64,000 nucleotides of DNA from Bacteroidetes bacterium OLB10 (GTDB lineage: Bacteria > Bacteroidota > Bacteroidia > AKYH767-A > OLB10). The DNA lies in NCBI GenBank assembly GCA_001567275.1, contig LNBX01000025.1, positions 1-64,000 on the forward strand, read 5' to 3'. This document shows, piece by piece, positions 8,182-17,832 of this stretch (position 1 is its first letter; each line of letters starts with the position of its first letter). The translations under genes and the position numbers were made by a program. The notes beneath the pieces were generated by a model that saw nothing but the letters and a program-made list of their open reading frames with translations, was not told the DNA's origin and did no database searches.

Positions 8182-9870
8182 TCAGTTTTTCACCAGACTT
8201 TTATATCTGATTCTGTGAGGTGTTACATCACCCAAACGTTTCTTCTTATTCTCTTCGTAGTCGGAATATCCGCCTTCGAAATAATATACCTGCGAATCAT
8301 CTTCAAAAGCAAGAATGTGAGTACACACTCTGTCGAGGAACCACCTGTCGTGGCTGATGATAACTGCACATCCTGCAAAATCATCCAACGCTTCTTCGAG
8401 TGCACGCAGGGTATTTACGTCAATGTCGTTGGTAGGTTCGTCAAGCAACAACACATTGGCTTCGCTGCGCAATGTGAGAGCAAGGTGCAGTCTGTTACGC
8501 TCACCACCTGACAACACACCGCATTTCTTTCCCTGGTCGGCACCGCTGAAATTAAACCGTGCAACATAAGCGCGTGAGTTCAGAAGTTTTCCTCCGAGTT
8601 CAATGCTTTCATTCCCTCCTGAGATTACTTCCCACACTGATTTTTCAGGATCAATTTCTTTATGGGTCTGGTCGGCATAACCGATGCGAACTGTGCTTCC
8701 AATTTTAAACTCACCGCTATCAGGTTTTTCCTGACCCATAATCATTCTGAAAATGGTAGTTTTACCTGCACCATTCGGGCCAATGATTCCCACAATACCA
8801 TTTGGCGGAAGTTTAAAGTTGAGATCATCATACAACACTCTGTTGCCATAAGCTTTAGCTACATGAACAGCTTCAATGACTTCATTTCCGAGACGGGGGC
8901 CGTTCGGAATAAATATTTCGAGTTTTTCTTCTTTTTGTTTTACATCTTCGTTCAACAGGTTTTCATAAGCTGTCAGACGTGCTTTACCTTTTGCCTGACG
9001 AGCTTTCGGACTCATGCGCACCCACTCCAACTCGCGTTGCAAAGTTTTCTGACGTTTGCTTTCCTGCTTTTCTTCCATAGCCAAACGGTTTGACTTCTGC
9101 TCCAGCCAGCTTGAATAATTTCCTTTCCACGGAATGCCTTCGCCTCTGTCGAGTTCCAGAATCCATCCTGCTACATTATCGAGAAAATATCTGTCGTGTG
9201 TTACGGCAATTACTGTTCCTGCATATTGTTTGAGGTGTTGCTCCAGCCAGTCCACTGACTCTGCATCGAGGTGGTTGGTAGGCTCATCGAGCAGCAACAC
9301 ATCGGGCTGTTGCAAAAGCAAGCGACACAGGGCAAGTCTTCTGCGCTCACCACCTGATAAAATATTCACGGGAGTATCTCCTTCAGGACAACGCAGCGCA
9401 TCCATGGCTACTTCAATTTTATTATCAAGATTCCAAGCATCGGTAGCATCAATTTTTTCCTGAAGTGCTGCCTGACGGTTAAGCAGTTTATCCATCTTAT
9501 CGGCATCGCTGTAATATTCTTCCTCTCCCATTTTGTTGTTCACATCATCATACTCTTTCAGTAAATCAACAACAGGCTGAACTCCTTCCATCACTATTTC
9601 CTTAGCCGTTTTTGTTTCGTCAAGTTTAGGTTCCTGTTCCAGATAACCCACAGTATAACCGGGCGAAAAAACCACTTCTCCCGTAAATGATTTGTCAATA
9701 CCGGCAATTATTTTCATCAGTGTGGATTTTCCTGCACCGTTCAAACCAAGAATTCCAATCTTGGCACCATAATAAAATGAAAGGTAAATGTCTTTTAAAA
9801 TTTGTCGCTGTGGCGGAACGGTTTTGCTTACGCCCACCATGGAAAAGATTATCTTCTTATCGTCACTCAT
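8182..9870 (-). CDS. ettA: Energy-dependent translational throttle protein EttA (ABC-F ATPase)
   Basis: This 562-residue soluble ABC-F protein has two ATP-binding cassettes and no membrane segment. Cassette 1 has the Walker A GLNGAGKST, the signature LSGGERRRLALCRLL and the Walker B/D-loop LLDEPTNHLDAES; cassette 2 has GPNGAGKTT, LSGGERNRLHLAL and LLDEPTNDIDV. The linker between them (around residues 240-320), rich in Lys, Arg and Glu, is the P-site tRNA interaction motif. Length and the segment WILELDRGEGIPWKGNYSSWLEQK match EttA rather than Uup or YheS. EttA binds the ribosomal E site and gates the first elongation step according to the ATP/ADP ratio. A -7 promoter box lies just upstream. 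Confidence 0.93.
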   Translation of the reverse strand: MSDDKKIIFSMVGVSKTVPPQRQILKDIYLSFYYGAKIGILGLNGAGKSTLMKIIAGIDKSFTGEVVFSPGYTVGYLEQEPKLDETKTAKEIVMEGVQPVVDLLKEYDDVNNKMGEEEYYSDADKMDKLLNRQAALQEKIDATDAWNLDNKIEVAMDALRCPEGDTPVNILSGGERRRLALCRLLLQQPDVLLLDEPTNHLDAESVDWLEQHLKQYAGTVIAVTHDRYFLDNVAGWILELDRGEGIPWKGNYSSWLEQKSNRLAMEEKQESKRQKTLQRELEWVRMSPKARQAKGKARLTAYENLLNEDVKQKEEKLEIFIPNGPRLGNEVIEAVHVAKAYGNRVLYDDLNFKLPPNGIVGIIGPNGAGKTTIFRMIMGQEKPDSGEFKIGSTVRIGYADQTHKEIDPEKSVWEVISGGNESIELGGKLLNSRAYVARFNFSGADQGKKCGVLSGGERNRLHLALTLRSEANVLLLDEPTNDIDVNTLRALEEALDDFAGCAVIISHDRWFLDRVCTHILAFEDDSQVYYFEGGYSDYEENKKKRLGDVTPHRIRYKSLVKN

Positions 9871-9890
9871 TGCTGTTAAATTTAAGGCTG

Positions 9891-9898
9891 CAAAATTA
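9891..9898 (-). promoter_or_regulatory. Bacteroidota-type -7 box for ettA
   Basis: The minus strand reads TAATTTTG followed by CAG, matching TAnnTTTG, 20 bp before the ettA start. No TTG -33 box was found at the usual distance. Confidence 0.45.
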
Positions 9899-9925
9899 GT
9901 GAAAAGAGATGAGTAAGCTAAGGGA

Positions 9926-9965
9926 GGGCTTCTTTAGTTGTTAAAAACTACAGAAAAGCCTTTCT
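9926..9965 (-). terminator. Possible weak terminator or hairpin after the surface operon
   Basis: The minus strand can fold GGCTTTTCTGTAGT against ACTAAAGAAGCC with mismatches and an AT-rich loop. There is no clean T tract after it. It lies about 40 bp downstream of the fibronectin-III gene stop. Confidence 0.3.
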
Positions 9966-10001
9966 TTTAAACTTTCTGCTCTGCCAATACAACAAGATGA
10001 C

Positions 10002-11993
10002 TTACGGCCTCACACTGATTTTCTCACTTAAAACACTTTCGTTTTTATTCTGATCTTCCGTACTCAGCTGATAGAAATAGAGTTTCCCTTTTTCAACCTT
10101 GCTATCCGTAAATTCCTCCTCCATGCTTCTGGCAGTTCCAATCAATTGAGGTTTTTGACCCTGTGTAGTTCTGTATATTTTTATTCTCAAATTCTCATCA
10201 TCTTCAATCTGTCCCCATCGAATCAGAATTTTATCATTCGATGTGATTGCACTTAATCCCGAAGGGATGGGCAATTGCTTTTTATCTGTCATAACCTTTA
10301 CCGGATTGCACATCGGGCTTTCATTTCCAAAAATATCTTTCACACTTACAGCATACTCAAACGTGATTCCCGGAACAGTTACAGAGTCCACATAAAAATT
10401 TTTCTCTGTACCCCTGAGTGTTTTCGTCAGACTTATAAACTCTTTTTCGCCTGCAATTTTTCGGTAAACCTCATAACCCAGCATATTATTTACTGAATTT
10501 CTGAGGTCGTCCCAGATGAGAGTAACCACGCCATCATTCAGACGAAAACGTAAATGTTCAGGTGAATTAAGTATCATAGAAATATCCGGATGAGCACTTA
10601 CTGTATCTGAGAAATCGCTGAGCTGATTTGCATCACTTACCGACTTCACAGCATATCGGTAAACCTCTCCTCCACTCAGATTTTTTGAAGAATCAGTAAA
10701 TGAATAAACATTTCCTCCGGCAGGAATCAGCTCTGAAACCTGAATGAACTTTTCATTGATGTTTACATTACGGTAAACATAAAATCCAGCCACATACGGT
10801 TCGTCAAATTCCCAGTGAATTCGGATTCCGTTTTTGATAGTTTCAGCCACAACATTTTTTGGTCGCTCAGGTTTTTCTGATTTGTTGTAATAAAGCGCAG
10901 CCACCTTAGCAGTAGCCACCGGTTCATTTTGTGCTGAGTGTAGTAACAGGTAGTAGTAATAATTTTCGCCTGCTAAAGGAACCCTGTCTATATAAACTGT
11001 ATCAGAAACAGGAACCGTTGCAATGCGCTGAAAAGCTGAATCAAAATTGCTGCTGCGCATAATGGTGATGCCATTGAGATATTTCTTGTTCTCATACTTC
11101 CAACTTATTCTTATCTGATGATCTTTTTGTGTTCCTGTAGCCTTCAGGTTGGTAACAGGAGGAGCATAATGATCCATCATACTGCCGCCTGAACAAACTG
11201 CACCTTTGGTACCTGCATTTCCATAAATATCCACAGGTTCAAACTGATATTCATACCATGCGGGTTGCAGTCCGATGGTATCAATGATGAGTAATACAAT
11301 GGAGTCGTTTCTGAAATAAAATCCTTTCTCCACTTTTATTTTTTTGAATTCATTTTTAGCAAACACACTTCTGTAAATGTTGAAATGCGCCATACTCAGC
11401 GCTGACTTAGCAGTCCATTCGATAACCAGCTTACCTGAAGCAAATTTTACACTTGAAGTTTTAATTGCCGGAAATACCGGTGAAGGTTTCCATGCAACAG
11501 AAGGTGTTTCTTTGGTATCAACTTTATTTCCAGAAGCATCAGTTTTTGAAATACGATAAGTGTATGACTGATCTTTTCTGACAGTAGTGTCAAGAAAAGC
11601 TGTGCCTGCAATGAGATGCATCACCGGAAGATTATCAGCATATAAACTATCTGTAGTGCTGTTCTTTTGCAGATAATTCCATTCACGCTGCAAATCTTTA
11701 TTCGACAATGGATCAAGTTTGTCAAATAATTTCGACCATTTCTGATTTAATGTTTCCGCATCTGAAAATGTTTTTGCAGCAGATGTTTTACCAATCACAT
11801 CATAACTGTTTGCGTTTTTTGCTTTGCGCTCAATGGTGTAACTAAAATTATTTGGAATAGAATTTCCAAGATAAATCCATATTCCTTTCTCGGCTGATGC
11901 GGCAACAGGTTCTTTGCCTGCCTTTTTACTCTGTGCCGGAAGATGAATGGTGACTGCACTTAAGACTATCACCATAATTATTTTTTTCAGCAT
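10002..11993 (-). CDS. Secreted fibronectin type III repeat protein
   Basis: This 663-residue protein has an N-terminal signal peptide (to about residue 20, ending LPAQ). The mature part is a chain of about five FnIII-like modules, recognisable by recurring endings such as YYYYLLLHSA, YRYAVKSVSD, FEYAVSVKDIFGNES and YFYQLSTEDQNKNES and by IRWGQIED/ISWKYEN-type strands. The first 120 residues are a separate domain with the segment DLQREWNYLQKNS. No catalytic residues, sortase motif or T9SS domain is seen. It is the last gene of a minus-strand cluster, 29 bp after the large modular protein, so it is probably co-expressed with it and works in the same envelope or surface assembly. FnIII chains usually act as spacers or protein-binding arms. 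Confidence 0.75.
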   Translation of the reverse strand: MLKKIIMVIVLSAVTIHLPAQSKKAGKEPVAASAEKGIWIYLGNSIPNNFSYTIERKAKNANSYDVIGKTSAAKTFSDAETLNQKWSKLFDKLDPLSNKDLQREWNYLQKNSTTDSLYADNLPVMHLIAGTAFLDTTVRKDQSYTYRISKTDASGNKVDTKETPSVAWKPSPVFPAIKTSSVKFASGKLVIEWTAKSALSMAHFNIYRSVFAKNEFKKIKVEKGFYFRNDSIVLLIIDTIGLQPAWYEYQFEPVDIYGNAGTKGAVCSGGSMMDHYAPPVTNLKATGTQKDHQIRISWKYENKKYLNGITIMRSSNFDSAFQRIATVPVSDTVYIDRVPLAGENYYYYLLLHSAQNEPVATAKVAALYYNKSEKPERPKNVVAETIKNGIRIHWEFDEPYVAGFYVYRNVNINEKFIQVSELIPAGGNVYSFTDSSKNLSGGEVYRYAVKSVSDANQLSDFSDTVSAHPDISMILNSPEHLRFRLNDGVVTLIWDDLRNSVNNMLGYEVYRKIAGEKEFISLTKTLRGTEKNFYVDSVTVPGITFEYAVSVKDIFGNESPMCNPVKVMTDKKQLPIPSGLSAITSNDKILIRWGQIEDDENLRIKIYRTTQGQKPQLIGTARSMEEEFTDSKVEKGKLYFYQLSTEDQNKNESVLSEKISVRP

Positions 11994-12022
11994 TGTTTTT
12001 TAAATTTAAATAATTAAAACAA

Positions 12023-14929
12023 TTACCAGTTACCGGTCATATTAGACTGACCGCTACAATTTCCAAATCCAAATGACAGGTCTGTATTTCCTCCTGAATC
12101 CAGAGATAAGTCAACTCTGATTCCCTGACTTACACCAATTCCACCGCAATAATCGCAGCAGATACCATCACTCCAGCAAGGTGTGGGAACACATTGTTCA
12201 ATGCTTCCGTTTATGGAAAAACTTCCGCAGCCTTTCAGAGAGAAATTGCCGTTTGAAGAAGTATAAATTCCTTTCATTCCGAGTTCTGCTCTTGCTTCCG
12301 CACCAAACTTGGTGCAGGTGATGGAAGCACCTTTGAGATAAGCATGTACAAATGCCATTGCGCCAATTCCATATTCATTTCCTGTATCATCAAATCCCAT
12401 CCACATTCGTGCATCCAGTCCTGCCTTGGCTCCGAAAGATGCACTGATGACACCCAAATCAACACTGTAATCAGGCACATTGATAACAGGCAAATCTTTC
12501 ATTCCGGTAAAGAAGAATCCTGAAACTTTATTCTGAATACTTGGAGGAACATTTTTGTCGTAGGCATACTGCATTATTTTTTGAGTGATATCGGATGATA
12601 TGGAACTGTAATCACCTATCATCATTCCTGCATTTAAAGTGCCAATGCCCGGAGTTTGCACGGCACCACCTGCCAGAAAATACCATCCGCTTCCATCCAC
12701 CACCATATTGGCAGTGCCTGAAATATACAATGCACCAATTTGTTTGTTCAGTTGCAAATCGCCAATAAATCTTGAGTTAGGAACATCATAAGTAATTCCA
12801 ATATCACCAAATGCAGACGGAATATTTTTCACTTCCACTTTCTGATTGTTTGCTGTTACCGAACCATAAACCGTAAAAGTTTTACGTGTATCACCCTGCA
12901 TTCCTTTGAATCCATCCATTCTTCCGGAGAAAGTAAAATTCTTCCACTCACCTTTACTCATATCTGCATCCATTTTACCTTCGATATCAGCCATTGAACC
13001 ATTGCCTAATTTCAATTTCTGATTTTTAGGATTTACTTCAATCCATGCAGCAGTTGTGGTGCGGTTGAGCTGGCCTTTAAGAATTATTCCTTCTTTATCT
13101 CTGATGGTTCCGTTGGCGGTAAATCTGCCTTTGATGAGTTGCTGAGGATGATCGTTAAACTGCAGGTTAGCATTAAAATCTACACCACCGGGTCCGTGTA
13201 ATGAAACATTCACAGGAAATAATTCAAACAGTACTTCACCGGCAGGTTTTGAAAAACGAATAGCTCCTGAAACTTCTTCGAGTTGTGGAATATCCAAATC
13301 AATTCCGCATGACATATCAAAATATTTATCACCTCCTGTCAATCCAATTGGTTTTGCTTTCAGCACATCGTAAAACGTGATAATCTGTGCCTGATTTCCG
13401 GGAGCGATAATCTGATCGCCATTGCTGAAAAGTGAAAATTTCTGAAACTTTATCAGATCACCTGTTTTCATTCCGGGTAAGTTACCTATTGTAACTCCGG
13501 GTTGTCCGCCATCGCCAATGATTCTCAATTCCCAGTGAGGTTTATGGTCATTGCCTGCGCTTGGATTGTAACCAAAAACAGGGTTTTTTGCAACCACATT
13601 CACAGGAGTTACTCCGGCAAGTGTAAGTCCGTTAACCTGTGCATCGCCAATTTCAAAATCGTTTGGTTTGATACGTACATTTTTTAATGGAATATCCACA
13701 ACACCTGTCTTCAGCGTACCATCAGGAATATTGATACCTGAAGAATTTTGTTGCAATACCCAGTTACTCCCTGAAAACTCCCAATTCTCTAATTTGAATT
13801 TGATGGGATTGCTATTATTCAACGGATCGAATTTATCAGGATGAATCACCAGCTCACCTGCATCAATTTCAAGCTTGGAAGGATTCATTGCCGGAATATT
13901 TTCTACTGAAAGGATAGTGGCGAGACGGATGTTGCTATCTTCCAAAAATGATTTCTGATTATTTGCCTTGGCTTTAAATCCAATGAGTGAAAATGTCAGT
14001 TCTTTTCCGTTTAAATCTGCAATACCAAATTTTTTCTTTGCATATCCTGCTGCATCAATACTCACAACATCTGTATTGAAAGAACCTGGTTTGTCGGTGA
14101 GAGCAAATGCATAATCCTGATTGCTGCCGAATGAAATATAATTTTGCGAAAACTTAAAACTTGATTGCTGAACAGCAATTTTACCTTTAATTTTTCCCTT
14201 ATTGTTTTCAGACGAAACCATCATCACATCACCGATTTCAGGAGTTTGTACCACGCCAAAAGAATGATGCACCATGAGTTTAAGACCGGCTATGTCACTC
14301 GGGAACTTAGCTTCAGCAGGAATACCAACCGGAATGTTGTTTTTGGTTTCGCTGCTCTTCTTAATTTTAAGATTGGTAAACGGAATGGTTTGTTTGTTGT
14401 CCTGCAGCGAAAAATTATCATTGGAAGGAAGATTAATCAGGCTACCGCTGATCAGCCATGTTCCGTCCTTTTGTTTTTCTTTCGACTGCACATCCACATC
14501 AAATCCAAAAATTTTGTCAATCACAATTTCTTTATCTGTTTGCAGATTGAAGTCAAGTGTGTTTGTTTGTTTCACTGAAATATTTTCAGCATGACTTATA
14601 ATATTTGGCACTGCTCCCTGTTTTGAAGCCCACACTTTTTGAGTAGCAGGAGTCATCGGCACTCCTTTCAAAACATATTTTCCCTGAGCATCGGTTTTTG
14701 TTTCGAGGTTTTTTCCATTACCCATTTCAATATAAACGGTTGCACCTTCCAAAGGAGTTTTAGCAACTCCGAGTGTAACTGTTCCATTGATGACAGCTGA
14801 TTTTCGGAGATAAGCAGGGTCGTAGTTTTTCATTTCTTTCGAATTTTTCACTCCCGAAAGAGAATAAGTTCCTGCTTCATAATCGGCATCTGCAGGAGGT
14901 GTAATGATAAAATCGAAATGCTCAGCCAT
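12023..14929 (-). CDS. Downstream half of a giant modular surface protein (frame-split)
   Basis: The frame from the ATG at 14929 encodes 968 residues, but there is no signal peptide and the coding signal continues upstream of this ATG to 15025, just after a TAA in the same frame. The extra residues (SGATVKI, then TDKQGYVSFTFES) complete a beta-sandwich domain that the ATG would cut in half. The preceding gene breaks off in the same domain, so the two are best read as one protein of about 1,930 residues interrupted by a one-base shift. Content: a carboxypeptidase-regulatory-like domain (INGTVTLG, TKTDAQGKYVLKGV), a long region of strand-rich repeats with Asn/Gly-rich turns, and a C-terminal module with a cluster of five cysteines between 12149 and 12200. 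No T9SS domain. The function is unknown. Confidence 0.7.
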   Translation of the reverse strand: MAEHFDFIITPPADADYEAGTYSLSGVKNSKEMKNYDPAYLRKSAVINGTVTLGVAKTPLEGATVYIEMGNGKNLETKTDAQGKYVLKGVPMTPATQKVWASKQGAVPNIISHAENISVKQTNTLDFNLQTDKEIVIDKIFGFDVDVQSKEKQKDGTWLISGSLINLPSNDNFSLQDNKQTIPFTNLKIKKSSETKNNIPVGIPAEAKFPSDIAGLKLMVHHSFGVVQTPEIGDVMMVSSENNKGKIKGKIAVQQSSFKFSQNYISFGSNQDYAFALTDKPGSFNTDVVSIDAAGYAKKKFGIADLNGKELTFSLIGFKAKANNQKSFLEDSNIRLATILSVENIPAMNPSKLEIDAGELVIHPDKFDPLNNSNPIKFKLENWEFSGSNWVLQQNSSGINIPDGTLKTGVVDIPLKNVRIKPNDFEIGDAQVNGLTLAGVTPVNVVAKNPVFGYNPSAGNDHKPHWELRIIGDGGQPGVTIGNLPGMKTGDLIKFQKFSLFSNGDQIIAPGNQAQIITFYDVLKAKPIGLTGGDKYFDMSCGIDLDIPQLEEVSGAIRFSKPAGEVLFELFPVNVSLHGPGGVDFNANLQFNDHPQQLIKGRFTANGTIRDKEGIILKGQLNRTTTAAWIEVNPKNQKLKLGNGSMADIEGKMDADMSKGEWKNFTFSGRMDGFKGMQGDTRKTFTVYGSVTANNQKVEVKNIPSAFGDIGITYDVPNSRFIGDLQLNKQIGALYISGTANMVVDGSGWYFLAGGAVQTPGIGTLNAGMMIGDYSSISSDITQKIMQYAYDKNVPPSIQNKVSGFFFTGMKDLPVINVPDYSVDLGVISASFGAKAGLDARMWMGFDDTGNEYGIGAMAFVHAYLKGASITCTKFGAEARAELGMKGIYTSSNGNFSLKGCGSFSINGSIEQCVPTPCWSDGICCDYCGGIGVSQGIRVDLSLDSGGNTDLSFGFGNCSGQSNMTGNW

Positions 14930-15003
14930 ACTTTCGAAAGTGAAACTTACATAACCTTGCTTGTCGGTTATCTGTTTAATCTCTTGCCCCGGAATATCAA
15001 TTT

Positions 15004-17820
15004 TTACTGTAGCTCCTGAACGGGTTTAGACGCTCCCGGCAAATTCAATCTTCCGGAAGAATTTTTTTCGAGTACCTGAAAACGGATTCGCTTCTGTGCT
15101 TTATACACAATGAATTTAATCAATGGCAGTTGTTTGCCATCGCTTACCTTGATGTTTATAGTGGTATCTTTTGAAAAGTAACCTGCATCCAAAGGCTGAA
15201 TAATTATTTTTCTTTTATCGCCAGAGGGCACTGCTGTTCTGAATGCCTGTCTTGTTGTAAACTGAATATTACCTCTGCCACTGCTCACACCTGCAAGTTC
15301 TGCTTTGGTGGTAACTTTTATAAATCCATCAATATCCACATCCGACTCAACAGCATTTCCATTTTCATCTTCAACATATCCGTTTATCCAGCCATCAGGT
15401 TCAAGACTAAAATCCATATTTACTTTCTGCTCACCCCAAAGCATTGGAGCCATTGGCGGATTTGCAGGTAGTGAACCACCTTTAAATCCTTCGGGTTTGG
15501 TAACAATTGTTCGAGTGGGCCCAATAACCTTACTTGTTTCACCAAGTTTGAATCCTTCTGTTTCTACATCCAGGTTGTTGAATTCATACCTTCCGTCTTT
15601 GTCTGTTTTAACTACAGTAAACAATTTTGAAGGATCGTTATTATTCTTATAGCCGTTGATGCTTACAACACCCACATCTGACAACGGCCTTGCTCCGGCA
15701 CTTTTTGCAACCTCCACCTTTCCTGTAATCCGTGGCCGGCCCGGCTGAACACCTACGCTGTCAGTATAAGTTTCAACAACCAACTCACTGTTCCAAACGA
15801 TGGAAGAACCAAATTGTATGGGAATTTTAAATCCGCTACTCGGTACATATTCTCCAATTGAATTAAACGGAAAATAATTTTTGTCCTTATCCCATAGCGG
15901 ATAGTAACTTTTTTCCTTAGGGTCGAAGATTACATCACCTGCCATTTTATCGGGTTTGCAGTTGATGTAATATCTGTCTGAAAAGTTGTTCGGGTCGTGC
16001 TGAATAAGGTTATGGAAAATAGCATAACCCTGTATATCTGTAATTTTTTCTGACGAGTGATTTGGCCCTCTGAAATAAACAACGTTCGCTGTTTTAACTT
16101 CGCCTTCATCAGGAGGCGCATTTTGTGGTTTTGATTTGCGCAGAATATAAGTGGGCACACCCGATAAGTATGTTCCTTTGCCTTTGTAACTATCCCAGTA
16201 AGGACTTTTTGTCCACGTTACTCTTACTTTCAGATTATAACTTTTAACCAACGAAACCAGTGTACCTACATCCACACCTTTCCATGGTTCAACTTTAATA
16301 TTCATATCAGAACTGCAGTAATAATTGTTTTCTACTCTGATACGGTACACTTTATACAACTTACCAATTGCTGTTTTTTTGAATTCACCACCTCCTGTAG
16401 TCAAATCAAGTTTATCATTGATAAGTCCTATTTCATTCTGAACATTCATGAAATTAAATGTAAAGTTTCCATCCGCATCCGTAGTTGTGGTAGAAATTAC
16501 TTTGTCCATATCTTTAAAATAAGACTGAGTATTGTAAAGCGAACCTTCTTTGATTACTTGTCCTGAATATGTTTCATTTTCTATTTTTCCGTCTAACACA
16601 TAGGTAAGTACCAAACTGATTTTGGTATTGGCCAAAGGTTTGGCTCCTGTAGTGCTGAGGAGTTCCTGATTGTATTTCATCTGGTCAGGAACAGGTTGGC
16701 CCGGCAAATGAGTGGGCGCGCTTACATTTAAATTCGGAGATTGATTTCCCACTGTTGCTCCTGTTACTCCGCTTGCAGTTTTAAATCTATAAACCAGTTT
16801 TCCTTTCACCTCGCTCACAGGCACAGGGTCATAATTTAAAACAGGATAAATCTGTCCGGGTGGTGTTACCTGAGTAGTAAGCATCATTGCAGTAACGGCA
16901 GGGCTGCCATAATTAAAAACTGTTACTTCACTTCGTCCATTATTCTGAAAAGCTACTTTTTTATTCAGGTCTCTTGCAATTACCTGAACAGCATAAGTTG
17001 TTCCGGTATCAAGTTTCAAATCATAAGGCTGTGTTACATACTGATTGGTAAAAAGAGTTGTTTTTACCATTGGATTATTTGCTTTGTACCCTACTGCTGC
17101 ATCAATAGCATCATTGGGCGATTGTCCGGGCATCACTTTTACGGCATAAAGGTCATACACCACTTGTGCTCCTATAACATTTCCTGCCGGTGGAGTCCAT
17201 GAAAAAATAATATTTGGCTGAAGCGAAGGAACAGTCTGTCCATTGAACGGAGATGTTATCACCGGAGGTGCAGCATGTGTAATATTCAGAGGAAAGCAAC
17301 TTTCGTCAGAGGCCTGATATACTATTCCATCTAAATCCACAGCCATTGCCTGAACACATAACTCCCAGTTTCCCTCTGGAAGTTCGTTATTCTTCAACAC
17401 ATCAGTAAGCAACTCCGGAAAACTGCTCCGCACAACCTCTTGTCTTAAAAAACGAAGTTGAACAGGGTCTGCAGTAAACACTTTTGTTTCAAGCGGATTG
17501 ATGGTAAGCAGCTGAGCAGGTGCATAATTATCCAATGTGGTAATATATTCATCCGAAGTTCGTTTAAGACTGCCATGCAGCATTACTCTGTTGTAAGCAA
17601 CGGTTGGATTGGGATTCATCACCGTGATGATAACTTTATTGGACAAGTCGCCATACTCACTGAAAACTGACGACACTGGTGGTTTGACTATTACAGTTAC
17701 TTTTAATGGTATCACAGCTGTTTGTGCTGATGAAAGATGTGCCATCATAAGAAAAATAAAAAGCGGCATCAGACTCCAAAAGTGTCTTAACCGGTAAAAT
17801 AAAATTCTTTCTGCTTTCAT
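15004..17820 (-). CDS. Upstream half of a giant modular surface protein (frame-split)
   Basis: This 938-residue frame begins with a signal peptide (membrane segment about residues 14-32, cleavage after SSAQ). Next comes a conserved-looking domain (residues about 38-180) with the core KPPVSSVFSEYGDLSNKV, then an FnIII-like module (about 183-310) with IIFSWTPPAGNVIGAQVVYDL, followed by several carboxypeptidase-regulatory-like or Ig-like domains marked by STTTTDADGNFTFNF, RITGKVEVAKSAGARPLSDV and VVKTDKDGRYEFNNL. The last 10 residues run out of frame: after LNLPGAS the sequence reads KPVQELQ and stops, while the continuation is in the -1 frame. One extra base in the AAA/CCC run at 15022-15027 would join it to the next gene. 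It sits 12 bp after the beta-barrel gene. A protein family such as the Bacteroidota TANFOR-domain proteins should be tested; I cannot confirm it. Confidence 0.7.
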   Translation of the reverse strand: MKAERILFYRLRHFWSLMPLFIFLMMAHLSSAQTAVIPLKVTVIVKPPVSSVFSEYGDLSNKVIITVMNPNPTVAYNRVMLHGSLKRTSDEYITTLDNYAPAQLLTINPLETKVFTADPVQLRFLRQEVVRSSFPELLTDVLKNNELPEGNWELCVQAMAVDLDGIVYQASDESCFPLNITHAAPPVITSPFNGQTVPSLQPNIIFSWTPPAGNVIGAQVVYDLYAVKVMPGQSPNDAIDAAVGYKANNPMVKTTLFTNQYVTQPYDLKLDTGTTYAVQVIARDLNKKVAFQNNGRSEVTVFNYGSPAVTAMMLTTQVTPPGQIYPVLNYDPVPVSEVKGKLVYRFKTASGVTGATVGNQSPNLNVSAPTHLPGQPVPDQMKYNQELLSTTGAKPLANTKISLVLTYVLDGKIENETYSGQVIKEGSLYNTQSYFKDMDKVISTTTTDADGNFTFNFMNVQNEIGLINDKLDLTTGGGEFKKTAIGKLYKVYRIRVENNYYCSSDMNIKVEPWKGVDVGTLVSLVKSYNLKVRVTWTKSPYWDSYKGKGTYLSGVPTYILRKSKPQNAPPDEGEVKTANVVYFRGPNHSSEKITDIQGYAIFHNLIQHDPNNFSDRYYINCKPDKMAGDVIFDPKEKSYYPLWDKDKNYFPFNSIGEYVPSSGFKIPIQFGSSIVWNSELVVETYTDSVGVQPGRPRITGKVEVAKSAGARPLSDVGVVSINGYKNNNDPSKLFTVVKTDKDGRYEFNNLDVETEGFKLGETSKVIGPTRTIVTKPEGFKGGSLPANPPMAPMLWGEQKVNMDFSLEPDGWINGYVEDENGNAVESDVDIDGFIKVTTKAELAGVSSGRGNIQFTTRQAFRTAVPSGDKRKIIIQPLDAGYFSKDTTINIKVSDGKQLPLIKFIVYKAQKRIRFQVLEKNSSGRLNLPGASKPVQELQ

Positions 17821-17832
17821 TGTTTTCTTTTT

